Below are positions 1-5,772 of a stretch of DNA of 6,004 bases, piece by piece. Location of the stretch: assembly GCA_900769145.1 (NCBI GenBank), contig CAAGFN010000173.1, positions 1 through 6,004 of the forward strand, read 5' to 3'. Source of the stretch: Rikenellaceae bacterium (GTDB lineage: Bacteria; Bacteroidota; Bacteroidia; Bacteroidales; UBA932). How positions within the stretch are numbered: position 1 is the first letter of the stretch; each line of letters opens with the position of its first letter. The translations under genes were made by a program, and so were the position numbers. The notes below the pieces were generated by a model. It was not told the DNA's origin. It saw only the letters and a program-made list of their open reading frames with translations, and made no database searches.

Positions 1-1
1 C

Positions 2-136
2 GATCAGCATCGTATGATTATCAAAGGTCTACTGCAGAAAAACCTGCCGATAGAGACTTTTGAACAGGACTTGAAAGTTGCTCCAATCTGGGTAAGAAAA
101 ACTATTTGGAATATCGCAAAGGAGATTGAACAATGA
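2..136 (+). CDS. AbiEi-like (DUF6088-type) antitoxin, C-terminal end only
   Basis: Only the last 44 codons of this gene are in the window; it enters open from the left edge and stops with TGA at 134-136. The tail has the pattern Asp-Leu-Lys-x-Ala-Pro-x-Trp-Val (residues 23-31 of the fragment) followed by a short helix. This resembles the C-terminus of DUF6088/AbiEi-type proteins, which carry an N-terminal winged helix that represses the operon and act as the antitoxin of AbiE type IV systems. The stop codon overlaps the start of the next gene as ATGA, so the two are translationally coupled, and that next gene is a clear AbiEii toxin. The family call rests mainly on this pairing and on the short motif; the DNA-binding domain itself lies outside the window. 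Confidence 0.6.
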   Translation, partial: DQHRMIIKGLLQKNLPIETFEQDLKVAPIWVRKTIWNIAKEIEQ

Positions 137-1143
137 CAAAATGGATTGACAAAGAACTGTTAGAGCGCAGAGTGATTCTTCAGCAGGCAGCAGCAGGGGA
201 GCGTCTTCCGGAATATGCGGTTGAGAAAGACTGGTGGGTGAGCATGACGCTGAAAGCTCTATTCCAGACTTCTTGCAAAGATTACCTGGAGTTCAAGGGC
301 GGAACCTCGCTAAGCAAGGGCTGGCACCTGATTGACCGTTTTTCAGAAGACATCGATGTGGCGCTCAATCATCGATTCTTTGTGCCACAACTTGATAACA
401 ACACCCAATTGAAGAATCTCCGCAAGAAGAGCCGCAAGTTCATTGAAGCTACTCTTGCCGAAGATCTTGATGCGCAGTTGAAAGCGCTTGGACTCTCGGG
501 ATATGAGGTGAAACCTGAGATCGTTGATGACGCCGGCAATCCTATTTCGTCAGATGCGGATCCTACGGTAATCTATGTCAACTATCCTTCCGTCTCTGCT
601 GATAGTTCACCGTATGTGCCTTTAAGAGTCAAGATTGAGATTAGTTGCCTTTCGATGGATGAACCATTTGAACTGCGGAAGATCAGTTCAATTATCAGTG
701 CCCACTTCCCTGAAGATGACAATGAAACAGAATGTACGATACCGGTAGTCCTTCCTTCAAGGACATTCTTGGAGAAAGCATTCCTGCTGAATGAAGAATT
801 CCAGAAGCCGGAACCGAGGAGTCTCAGAATGACTCGTCATTTGTACGATCTCGAGAGGCTGATGGACACAGAATTCGGGAAGATGGCCCTCTCGGATAAG
901 GAGTTGTATGGCAAGATTGTAGAGCATCGCCGCAAGTTCTATCATGTTGGGTATGCCGACTATGACAAGGACTATCCTGGATTAATTGAGTTCCTCCCTC
1001 CGGAACGATGCTTGAAGGAATGGGCGGCTGATTATGGCGAGATGCTGGAGCACTTCGTGTATGGAGAGCACCTTTCTTTTGAGAATCTTCTCAAGCGCAT
1101 CTTCGAACTTCAAGAACGATTCCGAGCTTTAGGAGAGCGTTGA
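133..1143 (+). CDS. AbiEii/AbiGii-family nucleotidyltransferase toxin
   Basis: This 336-residue protein is a nucleotidyltransferase of the AbiEii/AbiGii (MenT-like, DUF1814) family, the toxin half of type IV toxin-antitoxin and abortive-infection systems. Related toxins transfer nucleotides, in the best-studied cases to tRNA acceptor ends, and stop growth during phage attack. Visible motifs are Glu31-Lys32-Asp33, Lys55-Gly-Gly-Thr-Ser-Leu60, and Phe70-Ser-Glu-Asp-Ile-Asp75, which is the metal-binding Ser-x-Asp-x-Asp core. Further on are Glu214-Lys215 and Arg235-His-Leu-Tyr-Asp-Leu240, the C-terminal conserved block of the family. The length is normal and all core residues are present, so it should be active. 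The start overlaps the antitoxin stop. The gene ends at 1143 and is convergent with the membrane-protein gene that follows. Substrate and phage specificity cannot be told from sequence. Confidence 0.88.
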   Translation: MTKWIDKELLERRVILQQAAAGERLPEYAVEKDWWVSMTLKALFQTSCKDYLEFKGGTSLSKGWHLIDRFSEDIDVALNHRFFVPQLDNNTQLKNLRKKSRKFIEATLAEDLDAQLKALGLSGYEVKPEIVDDAGNPISSDADPTVIYVNYPSVSADSSPYVPLRVKIEISCLSMDEPFELRKISSIISAHFPEDDNETECTIPVVLPSRTFLEKAFLLNEEFQKPEPRSLRMTRHLYDLERLMDTEFGKMALSDKELYGKIVEHRRKFYHVGYADYDKDYPGLIEFLPPERCLKEWAADYGEMLEHFVYGEHLSFENLLKRIFELQERFRALGER

Positions 1144-1152
1144 TGTCCTATT

Positions 1153-1176
1153 GTCCCTTCCGGGGATATATTTTTT
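1153..1176 (+). terminator. Weak candidate terminator after the toxin gene
   Basis: Ten bases after the toxin stop, TCCC and GGGA can pair around a five-base loop, and a T/A-rich run follows. The stem is very short, so this is tentative. It sits in the 43-base gap between two convergent genes, where a terminator is expected. Confidence 0.22.
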
Positions 1177-1186
1177 ACCAGGAATG

Positions 1187-1615
1187 TCAACGGATTTCAG
1201 CGTTGTTTTTATCCTTTGTACCCTTGAACCATTTGCGGTGGCGGATGGTGTGAATGAGGCAGACCATGATGAATAGGAAGCCGATTTTGCCGTGGACTCC
1301 GCCTATTGGAGAGTGACCGTGAATCAGCCATTGTGGTATGGCGGCGAGTCCTGTCAGGACGGTGAGTGCAATCAGGATTGCGAGGGTTTTGGAGGCTCCA
1401 GAGGCTTTGCCTGTGAATTTCTTTGTCCAGCCGGAGATTTTGCCCCAGTTCATCCTAAGGTGCCAGCATACAAGTCCTGTCATTGCCAATACTGTGACGA
1501 GGTGGATGATTACCCGGAAATTGAATTTCAGGCCAAGGACGGATTCGCCGTGTGATGCTTCAAGTATGATTGAGGTTGCAAGTACTGCAGGGGTAATTGC
1601 GAGCAGTGAAATATG
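1187..1615 (-). CDS. Cytochrome b561-like four-helix membrane protein, start missing or frameshifted
   Basis: On the minus strand a frame open from about 1723 ends with TGA at 1189-1187. From about 1615 down it encodes four hydrophobic helices. Helices 3 and 4 flank a His-rich loop (Ile-His-Gly-His-Ser-Pro-Ile-Gly-Gly-Val-His), and helix 4 has Leu-Ile-His-Thr-Ile-Arg-His before Arg-Lys-Trp-Phe. Further His residues lie in helix 2. This layout fits small cytochrome b561/DUF4405-type di-haem membrane proteins, which pass electrons in the inner membrane; haem binding is inferred. There is no ATG, GTG or TTG upstream of helix 1 or 2 in this frame. The first usable codons are TTG at 1489 and ATG at 1483, both inside helix 2. 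Either the gene lost its 5' end, or one base was lost near the TTT at 1610-1612: a -1 shift there would join helix 1 to an upstream open frame. I think it is probably non-functional. Confidence 0.5.
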   Translation of the reverse strand, partial: HISLLAITPAVLATSIILEASHGESVLGLKFNFRVIIHLVTVLAMTGLVCWHLRMNWGKISGWTKKFTGKASGASKTLAILIALTVLTGLAAIPQWLIHGHSPIGGVHGKIGFLFIMVCLIHTIRHRKWFKGTKDKNNAEIR

Positions 1616-1914
1616 TCCTTGCCGAGCATCTGAACCGTCCTGGCGATGTGGTCGAGTGCGATTCCGAGATGGCAGAGCGTCCGGCGGCCCAGGTTTATCA
1701 TTTCCATTCGACTTTGGATGTTGTCATTGTAAAGAAAGGATGGGTTGACGGTCTTGTCGGTGAGATTTCAGGGAGGATGAATGAAGAAGACAGCAATTTG
1801 CCGTGCTTTCAAGAAGACAACTAGCAATGCGGTTTCGGCAGTTTTTCACAATTCAGTACCCAGTTCCGTCGTCAAGTTGGGATGAGCCCGGGGGAATACC
1901 AATCGTCACATTAG
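1597..1914 (+). pseudogene. Possible remnant of an AraC-family transcriptional regulator
   Basis: Three AraC-like pieces occur in the right order but in different frames. The first frame is open from 1597 to 1824; about 40 residues in, it has a cupin-like segment Tyr-His-Phe-His-x-x-x-Asp followed by Lys-Lys-Gly and Val-Gly-Glu. A second frame from 1781 carries Arg-Ala-Phe-Lys-Lys-Thr-Thr, like the end of the second helix-turn-helix of AraC proteins. About 60 bases later a third frame has Gly-Met-Ser-Pro-Gly-Glu-Tyr-Gln, the usual AraC C-terminal motif, then TAG at 1912-1914. Codons in the first part are rich in first-position G, as in true coding DNA. A full regulator would need several hundred more bases between cupin and helices, so at least one large deletion and one short insertion are implied. 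The antisense strand over 1610-1770 is also open, so the orientation is not certain. Confidence 0.35.
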
Positions 1915-2063
1915 GGCAAGGCTTTCAGCGGCTTGCCGATGAATGTCTTGCCGGGCGTTTGCTCGGAGCGCAGACACAAGGGTTTGTTCAACTATCTGTT
2001 TTTTGATGAAATTATTTTAACAATTGCTATTCTGGAGCATCTATTGTTTGTAAGAAGATTGAA

Positions 2064-2576
2064 ATGGCAGACAAATCGGCAGAAATACTCCGGGAGGTAA
2101 CGGGATTGTACGGGAAGCGCCTGTACTGGCACATCCGCAGGATTGTGGTGAGTCACGACGATGCTGAGGATGCTCTGCAGGAAACCTTTCTGAAGATTTA
2201 CGAGAAGGCAGGTTCATTCAGGGGCGACGCGGGATCGTTGCTCCCGTGGTGCTATAGGATTGCTACCAATGAAGCTCTGCAAATGCTTCGCCGCAGGGCT
2301 CGTCTTTTCCAAAGTCTTGATTCCGTGAGTGCGGAACTTGCCGGGAAGCTCGCCGAGGAATGTGCCCCCGATGCCGACAGGATGTCTGTTCTTTTCCAAC
2401 AGGCTGTGCTTCAGCTGAGTACACAGCAAAGGATTGTCTTCAATCTTAGGTATTATGACGAATTGTCTTATGCCGAGATAAGCAGAATTACAGGCAAGGG
2501 TGAGAATTCGCTGAGGACGAACTATTCTTACGCCGTAAACAAGATTAAAGAATATTTGAAGGAGAATGCGATATGA
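2064..2576 (+). CDS. ECF-type RNA polymerase sigma factor
   Basis: This 170-residue protein has the two-domain form of an extracytoplasmic-function sigma factor. Region 2 spans about residues 15-80, with Asp33-Ala-Glu-Asp-Ala-Leu-Gln-Glu-Thr-Phe42 and the -10 recognising stretch ending Trp62-Cys-Tyr-Arg-Ile-Ala-Thr-Asn-Glu. Region 4 (about 112-165) has Leu-Ser-Tyr-Ala-Glu-Ile-Ser at 134-140 and a basic recognition helix. The length is typical. It would direct RNA polymerase to envelope-response promoters, probably including its own. The gene heads a five-gene operon and its TGA overlaps the next start as ATGA. The ribosome binding site is weak (AAGAAG before ATG at 2064). I could not find a convincing Bacteroidales -33/-7 promoter in the 150 bases upstream, which may mean it is read from a sigma-specific promoter. 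Confidence 0.93.
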   Translation: MADKSAEILREVTGLYGKRLYWHIRRIVVSHDDAEDALQETFLKIYEKAGSFRGDAGSLLPWCYRIATNEALQMLRRRARLFQSLDSVSAELAGKLAEECAPDADRMSVLFQQAVLQLSTQQRIVFNLRYYDELSYAEISRITGKGENSLRTNYSYAVNKIKEYLKENAI

Positions 2577-2899
2577 AACCGTTTGATGATATCAATACAG
2601 CTCTGCCGTATAAGGAGACTGATGAATATGTCGGGAAGCTTGTTGCACGGTGCAGCACGAATGTAGTCCGAAAAGCGCAGGTGGAGAAAAAGTCTGAAAG
2701 GCGCTTGCACAGGACTTGGCTGTATGGAGCCGTTTCAATTGCTGCGGCAGCTATCGCAATAGCTGTATTTATATGGCGGCCAAACCATAGCAGTCCTTCA
2801 TTGAGCCCTATTGACAGTTTTCTGTCTGCTCTGAGCCAGGAAGAAATCCAGATGATTTCCGACTGGAGCGTAGATGAAATTCCGGAATATTATAAATAA
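2573..2899 (+). CDS. Small single-helix membrane protein, probable anti-sigma factor
   Basis: The 108-residue product has a charged cytoplasmic N-terminus (1-47), one membrane helix (about 49-68, Ala/Ile-rich, ending Ile-Trp-Arg) and a short outer segment of some 40 residues with an acidic end. It has no recognised domain and no zinc-binding His-x3-Cys-x2-Cys motif. The identification rests on position: it overlaps the ECF sigma gene by four bases and has the right topology to hold the sigma factor at the membrane. In size and layout it resembles CnrY-type anti-sigma factors, where about 45 cytoplasmic residues bind the sigma factor. A GGAG ribosome binding site lies inside the end of the sigma gene. 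It could also be an assembly partner of the downstream proteins, but regulation is the best reading. Confidence 0.65.
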   Translation: MKPFDDINTALPYKETDEYVGKLVARCSTNVVRKAQVEKKSERRLHRTWLYGAVSIAAAAIAIAVFIWRPNHSSPSLSPIDSFLSALSQEEIQMISDWSVDEIPEYYK

Positions 2900-2920
2900 T
2901 TGTTTTTCAAATCATTATCA

Positions 2921-2931
2921 AATCAAGAAGA
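2921..2931 (+). promoter_or_regulatory. Ribosome binding site of the CpxP-like gene
   Basis: AAGAAGAG lies about five bases before the ATG at 2935, in the 35-base gap between the anti-sigma and CpxP-like genes. It supports the start. This gap is the only place in the operon where a second promoter could fit, but no clear one is seen. Confidence 0.4.
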
Positions 2932-2934
2932 GTT

Positions 2935-3441
2935 ATGAAACGAATTCTTATACCAATACTTTTATGCCTTTCGTCCCTAACTGCCATCTGTCAGGAAAAG
3001 GCTGAGGATGTGAACAAAAGGTTTTTCGACGCCAAGATCAGGGAGTTTGTCTATAGACTTGAACTGACTGACAGCCAACGGGATGCATTTATTCCTATTT
3101 ATAAGCGATACAGTGACGAGATGCGTGCGGCAGTCGGTGTTAGGCAACAAGGTCGCGAGAAAGCTGCCACTTCAGAAGAAGCTGCTGCAAGGGCGAAGGA
3201 ACACATTGAACGCCAGCAAAGAGCGCAGTCGGTTCGTTTGAAGTATATTGATGAATTTGCCTCAGTTTTGAATCCGTCCCAGCTTGGCCGTTTGTTCGAG
3301 GTCGAGAATCAGATTCAACGAAAGCTGATGAGCTATAAGAGAGAAGGTCAGAAACCGGAAGGAAGGCCTGGACAGCCAGGAAAACCGGGGCAATCAGGCA
3401 GGTCTGGCGCTTCAAACGGCAGAAGGCCGATGATGCGATAA
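2935..3441 (+). CDS. Secreted Spy/CpxP-like protein with collagen-like tail
   Basis: The 168-residue protein begins with a signal peptide (Met-Lys-Arg, hydrophobic to about 18, then Cys-Gln-Glu). A helical body follows with two copies of the LTxxQ-type motif of Spy/CpxP proteins: Leu44-Thr-Asp-Ser-Gln48 and Leu112-Asn-Pro-Ser-Gln116. Family members form periplasmic four-helix dimers that bind misfolded protein or metals; CnrX, a metal sensor working with a sigma/anti-sigma pair, has the same fold. The charged helix between the motifs (60-105) fits this. The last part holds six Gly-x-y triplets (143-160, several with Pro) before Arg-Arg-Pro-Met-Met-Arg, an unusual flexible basic tail. Cys19 is preceded by Ile, so a lipobox is unlikely. 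Lying after the sigma and anti-sigma genes, it may be the signal sensor or a chaperone induced by the sigma factor. Confidence 0.72.
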   Translation: MKRILIPILLCLSSLTAICQEKAEDVNKRFFDAKIREFVYRLELTDSQRDAFIPIYKRYSDEMRAAVGVRQQGREKAATSEEAAARAKEHIERQQRAQSVRLKYIDEFASVLNPSQLGRLFEVENQIQRKLMSYKREGQKPEGRPGQPGKPGQSGRSGASNGRRPMMR

Positions 3442-3442
3442 T

Positions 3443-4696
3443 ATGTCATTGATTGCTATGAAACGTCTTTACTTATTTATACTCCTTGGCGCAATGACTG
3501 TAATCTCCTGCGCCAAGGTTGTCCCTGAAGTTCCTGAAGAGGAACAGAATCAACCGGATGTTGTTTCACAGGGATTCCGGCTGACATTCCAGATGGATGG
3601 AATCTCAAAACTTGAAATTGAATCTGTGGACGGATATCCTCTCGGACTTGACGGAAATTCCATTATCACTTATACTGAGAATCTTGTTCCAGGAGAAGTG
3701 TATGAAATCCGGACTCTTCCATGTGACGTGTATGGAGGGTACAGATTGTCAATATTCCGAAACGGACAGGTTGCAGATTTTTACGGTGTTCATCAGGTGA
3801 TAGAGGAAGGTCAGTTCATAAGTCCTCATGATTTGGATGAGAGCGAGTTGGTGTTTGACGATCCGGATGCACCGTTGGTGGAGGAGGAGCGCCCTGAACT
3901 TGACAAAAAGACCAAGGAATTGCTCCGCATCTATAAACAGAACCCTTCGGATGAGAACTATCAGGCCCTGTATGACCAGATGGGAGTTCGTTACGACAAA
4001 GTGGTTGCCCGCAAGAAGGCAAAGTTGCGTGAGTTGGAGCGTGAGGCGAAGCATCAGTCCCTTGTGGAGGAGATGCAAGGTATTGTGAATGAAATGGTTA
4101 TCAACAGGGAGGAGCGGCTGTGGCAGCGTTTCCTCAGCCTGATTGACGACCGCAAGGATGACAATCCGGAGGACAGCTGGATGGTGCTCAAAGGAGCGTG
4201 GGAAGAGAATGCATATATCGGCTATGCTCCTGTCACAAATGAGGAATGGGCATTGTATGAAACTGAATATTCATATCCTTCAGGGCAGAACCGCCACCCC
4301 GTCGTGAATGTCAGCTATGATGATGCCGTGGCTTATTGTGAATGGCTGGGTGAAGATGACGCAAAGCATCGTTATCGCCTTCCGTCTGAATATGAATGGA
4401 TTCTGGCGGCAGGACATATGCCTAAGGATGTGAATATGAATACAAACCATATCGAGTCCGGTCTGACGAGTGTGGATGCATACGCCGGTTCAGTCGGCAA
4501 TTGTGGAGGTGTTGACTTTTGGGGAAATTGTTGGGAATGGACAAGCACTCAGACAAATGACGGCACCTATCTCATCAAGGGCGGAGCCTGGGACACAAGC
4601 CGTGACGAATGCCGCAGCGAGTATTCTGAAGCTTCCCGCAACCCTTCCCAGGGCTTTGCCAATGTCGGATTCAGAGTCGTCAGGGTGGATTTATGA
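3443..4696 (+). CDS. Lipoprotein with FGE-sulfatase (SUMF1/EgtB/PvdO-like) domain
   Basis: This 417-residue protein has a lipoprotein signal ending Val20-Ile-Ser-Cys23 and an acidic linker. A beta-rich domain of unknown type follows (about 44-135), then a charged coiled-coil stretch (about 150-235). The C-terminal half is an FGE-sulfatase domain with Ala262-Pro-Val-Thr-Asn-Glu-Glu-Trp269, Tyr311-Arg-Leu-Pro-Ser-Glu-Tyr-Glu-Trp319, Asn362-Cys-Trp-Glu-Trp-Thr367, Gly380-Gly-Ala-Trp and Gly409-Phe-Arg. Formylglycine-generating enzymes use a copper-binding Cys pair; here the second position is Cys390 but the first is Thr385, so that chemistry is unlikely and a binding role is more plausible. The architecture resembles a lipoprotein family common in gut Bacteroidales. 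ATG 3443 leaves one base after the previous gene; Met6 (3458) gives a more usual signal peptide and may be the true start. It overlaps the next gene by ATGA. Confidence 0.8.
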   Translation: MSLIAMKRLYLFILLGAMTVISCAKVVPEVPEEEQNQPDVVSQGFRLTFQMDGISKLEIESVDGYPLGLDGNSIITYTENLVPGEVYEIRTLPCDVYGGYRLSIFRNGQVADFYGVHQVIEEGQFISPHDLDESELVFDDPDAPLVEEERPELDKKTKELLRIYKQNPSDENYQALYDQMGVRYDKVVARKKAKLRELEREAKHQSLVEEMQGIVNEMVINREERLWQRFLSLIDDRKDDNPEDSWMVLKGAWEENAYIGYAPVTNEEWALYETEYSYPSGQNRHPVVNVSYDDAVAYCEWLGEDDAKHRYRLPSEYEWILAAGHMPKDVNMNTNHIESGLTSVDAYAGSVGNCGGVDFWGNCWEWTSTQTNDGTYLIKGGAWDTSRDECRSEYSEASRNPSQGFANVGFRVVRVDL

Positions 4697-5430
4697 AAAT
4701 GACGTGTCTTCTTCTGCCATTGGCATTGTTCCTGTCCTGCACGAAGCAGGAGGCTCCAGCGACTGAAGCTGAATTGACATATCTGGAATCGGCCTGTAAT
4801 TATGATGGATACAGCATTCCGTATCGTTATGCGTTGATCAACCCTCGGGAGAACAGGAATCCTGTAGTGGTCCTGGTTCTCCACGGGGGACCTCTTAAAG
4901 GAAATGACAACCAGAAACAGCTTGAGGAGCCTGCAATGGGAATCATTGCATCGTATCTGTCTGGGAAAGGGATTTCTGCGGTACTTCTTGCTCCGCATTG
5001 TCCGGATAGGGATAGTGACGGGAGGCTGATGAACTGGGTGAAACTATCCGTTGTGCTTCATAGAATCGTCTTGGAGTACAAGACAGATGAGCAGACTCCT
5101 GCATACATTTTTGGATCATCTATAGGTGGTGTCGGGACTTGGAATATGCTTTCGGAATATCCGGGCTTGTTTGCAGGAGCGATGCCTTGTGCTTCCGACC
5201 CCTCAGGATGCAATCCTGAAAATGTGGCCTTGACAAGACTGTACACGGTGTTGGGAACGGATGATACTTGGGCTGTTCTTGAAAAGATTCAGTTGCAGAG
5301 TTTTCTTGACCGGGTATCCGAGGCTGGAGGAGAATACAGGTTCGATGTCGGACAGGGATGGGACCACGAAACGACTTGTCGTGAAAGTTTTACTGAAGAA
5401 CGTCTGGACTGGGTGTTTGGGCACAATTGA
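4693..5430 (+). CDS. Lipoprotein alpha/beta hydrolase (esterase-like)
   Basis: The 245-residue protein starts with a short lipoprotein signal (Leu12-Phe-Leu-Ser-Cys16), so it is anchored by lipid. The hydrolase domain has the oxyanion-hole motif His64-Gly-Gly66 and the nucleophile elbow Gly141-Ser-Ser-Ile-Gly145, with Ser143 as nucleophile. Asp190 or Asp191 (in Gly-Thr-Asp-Asp-Thr-Trp) is the probable acid and His225 (Trp-Asp-His-Glu) the base. The catalytic set is therefore complete. The fold and the order of motifs resemble LpqC / feruloyl-esterase / polyhydroxybutyrate-depolymerase relatives and peptidase-like esterases, but the substrate cannot be told. The start overlaps the FGE-domain lipoprotein stop by four bases, and Met3 (4699) is an alternative. 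It is the last gene of the sigma-factor operon. Coupling to the preceding lipoprotein suggests that the two act together on the same face of the envelope. Confidence 0.82.
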   Translation: MKMTCLLLPLALFLSCTKQEAPATEAELTYLESACNYDGYSIPYRYALINPRENRNPVVVLVLHGGPLKGNDNQKQLEEPAMGIIASYLSGKGISAVLLAPHCPDRDSDGRLMNWVKLSVVLHRIVLEYKTDEQTPAYIFGSSIGGVGTWNMLSEYPGLFAGAMPCASDPSGCNPENVALTRLYTVLGTDDTWAVLEKIQLQSFLDRVSEAGGEYRFDVGQGWDHETTCRESFTEERLDWVFGHN

Positions 5431-5612
5431 ATTTATCGAAGCGGGAGCTCATAATTCTTTGTCAATCAATGGCTTATGAGCGTTGTACAAAAACTCGTGG
5501 TTTTTCAATAACTGCCTGATAATCAGTTAATAACGATATGGCACAAAACCTCGGGTCGTGGTGGCCGGAGAAGAGCAGCATTTCGATGCCATTTCAGACC
5601 ATTTTAACAGGA
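5431..5612. other. Intergenic stretch without a supported gene
   Basis: This stretch after the operon holds the 8-bp inverted repeat and a palindrome CTGAT-A-ATCAG (5516-5526) nested in AACTG/CAGTT. It also has two imperfect copies of an ACAAAA-CTCG motif (5487-5500 and 5543-5555). Short frames on both strands look coding-like (minus 5581-5474, 35 codons; plus 5534-5620) but lack ribosome binding sites and recognisable products. They may be relics of a gene. Confidence 0.4.
5447..5481. repeat. 8-bp inverted repeat after the hydrolase gene
   Basis: GCTCATAA (5447-5454) is repeated inverted as TTATGAGC (5474-5481) with 19 bases between. It starts 16 bases after the hydrolase stop. No T run follows, so it is a weak terminator candidate or a protein-binding site. 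Confidence 0.35.
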
Positions 5613-5642
5613 AAAGGTGAGACAATGAACTGTCTCACCTTT
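5613..5642. terminator. Strong stem-loop, probable bidirectional terminator
   Basis: AAAGGTGAGACA (5613-5624) pairs perfectly with TGTCTCACCTTT (5631-5642) around a six-base loop. With its A-rich left and T-rich right flanks it can act on either strand; the minus-strand transcript ends in TTTTCC after the stem. It may end the sigma-factor operon on the plus strand. On the minus strand it lies about 50 bases beyond the MnmE-like stop codon at 5693-5710, where a native mnmE terminator would be expected. Confidence 0.7.
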
Positions 5643-5692
5643 AAGCATTTAGGGATATTTGTTTGTAACTTGTTGTAAGTCAATCGGTTATC

Positions 5693-5710
5693 TTACTTCC
5701 CGATGCAGAA
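5693..5710 (-). other. Probable attachment site: copy of the mnmE 3' end
   Basis: Read on the minus strand, these 18 bases are TTCTGCATCGGGAAGTAA, coding Phe-Cys-Ile-Gly-Lys-stop. That is the invariant C-terminus of MnmE (TrmE), the tRNA-modification GTPase. The preceding in-frame codons are not MnmE and include a TAA three codons before the Phe (5714-5716), so only the end of the gene is present. SGI1-family islands integrate at exactly these last 18 bases of mnmE and leave one copy at each junction. This is therefore best read as the att repeat at the end away from the intact gene. As mnmE would be read leftward, its body and the island should lie to the right of 5710, with host DNA (or another island) to the left. 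Confidence 0.7.
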
Positions 5711-5772
5711 TGTTTATTTGCCCACGCAAACTATATTCTAACAATCTAAAATCTTGATTATCAGTATTTGTA

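Noticed and set aside
1292..1555. Plus-strand 87-codon Cys-rich frame
   Set aside because: It is antisense to the four-helix membrane protein, whose hydrophobic and His pattern is far more convincing.
1911..1994. Minus-strand 27-codon frame whose stop overlaps the AraC-like stop
   Set aside because: Too short and closed by a stop upstream; the tail-to-tail overlap is suggestive but no family is recognised.
1983..2050. Bacteroidales -33/-7 promoter before the sigma gene
   Set aside because: TTTG at 1983 and TATTGTTTG at 2042 occur, but spacing and the -7 consensus do not match.
3749..4078. Long minus-strand frames inside the FGE-domain gene
   Set aside because: Shadows of a gene with clear domains and correct codon use on the plus strand.
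5487..5555. Two ACAAAA-CTCG copies as a CRISPR or IS end
   Set aside because: Only two imperfect copies, with no spacer regularity and no transposase.
5474..5581. Minus-strand 35-codon frame with coding-like composition
   Set aside because: No ribosome binding site, no family recognised, and it overlaps the inverted repeat; at most a relic.
5538..5678. Plus-strand 46-codon frame starting ATG at 5538
   Set aside because: It runs through the perfect stem-loop at 5613-5642, has no ribosome binding site and no recognisable product.
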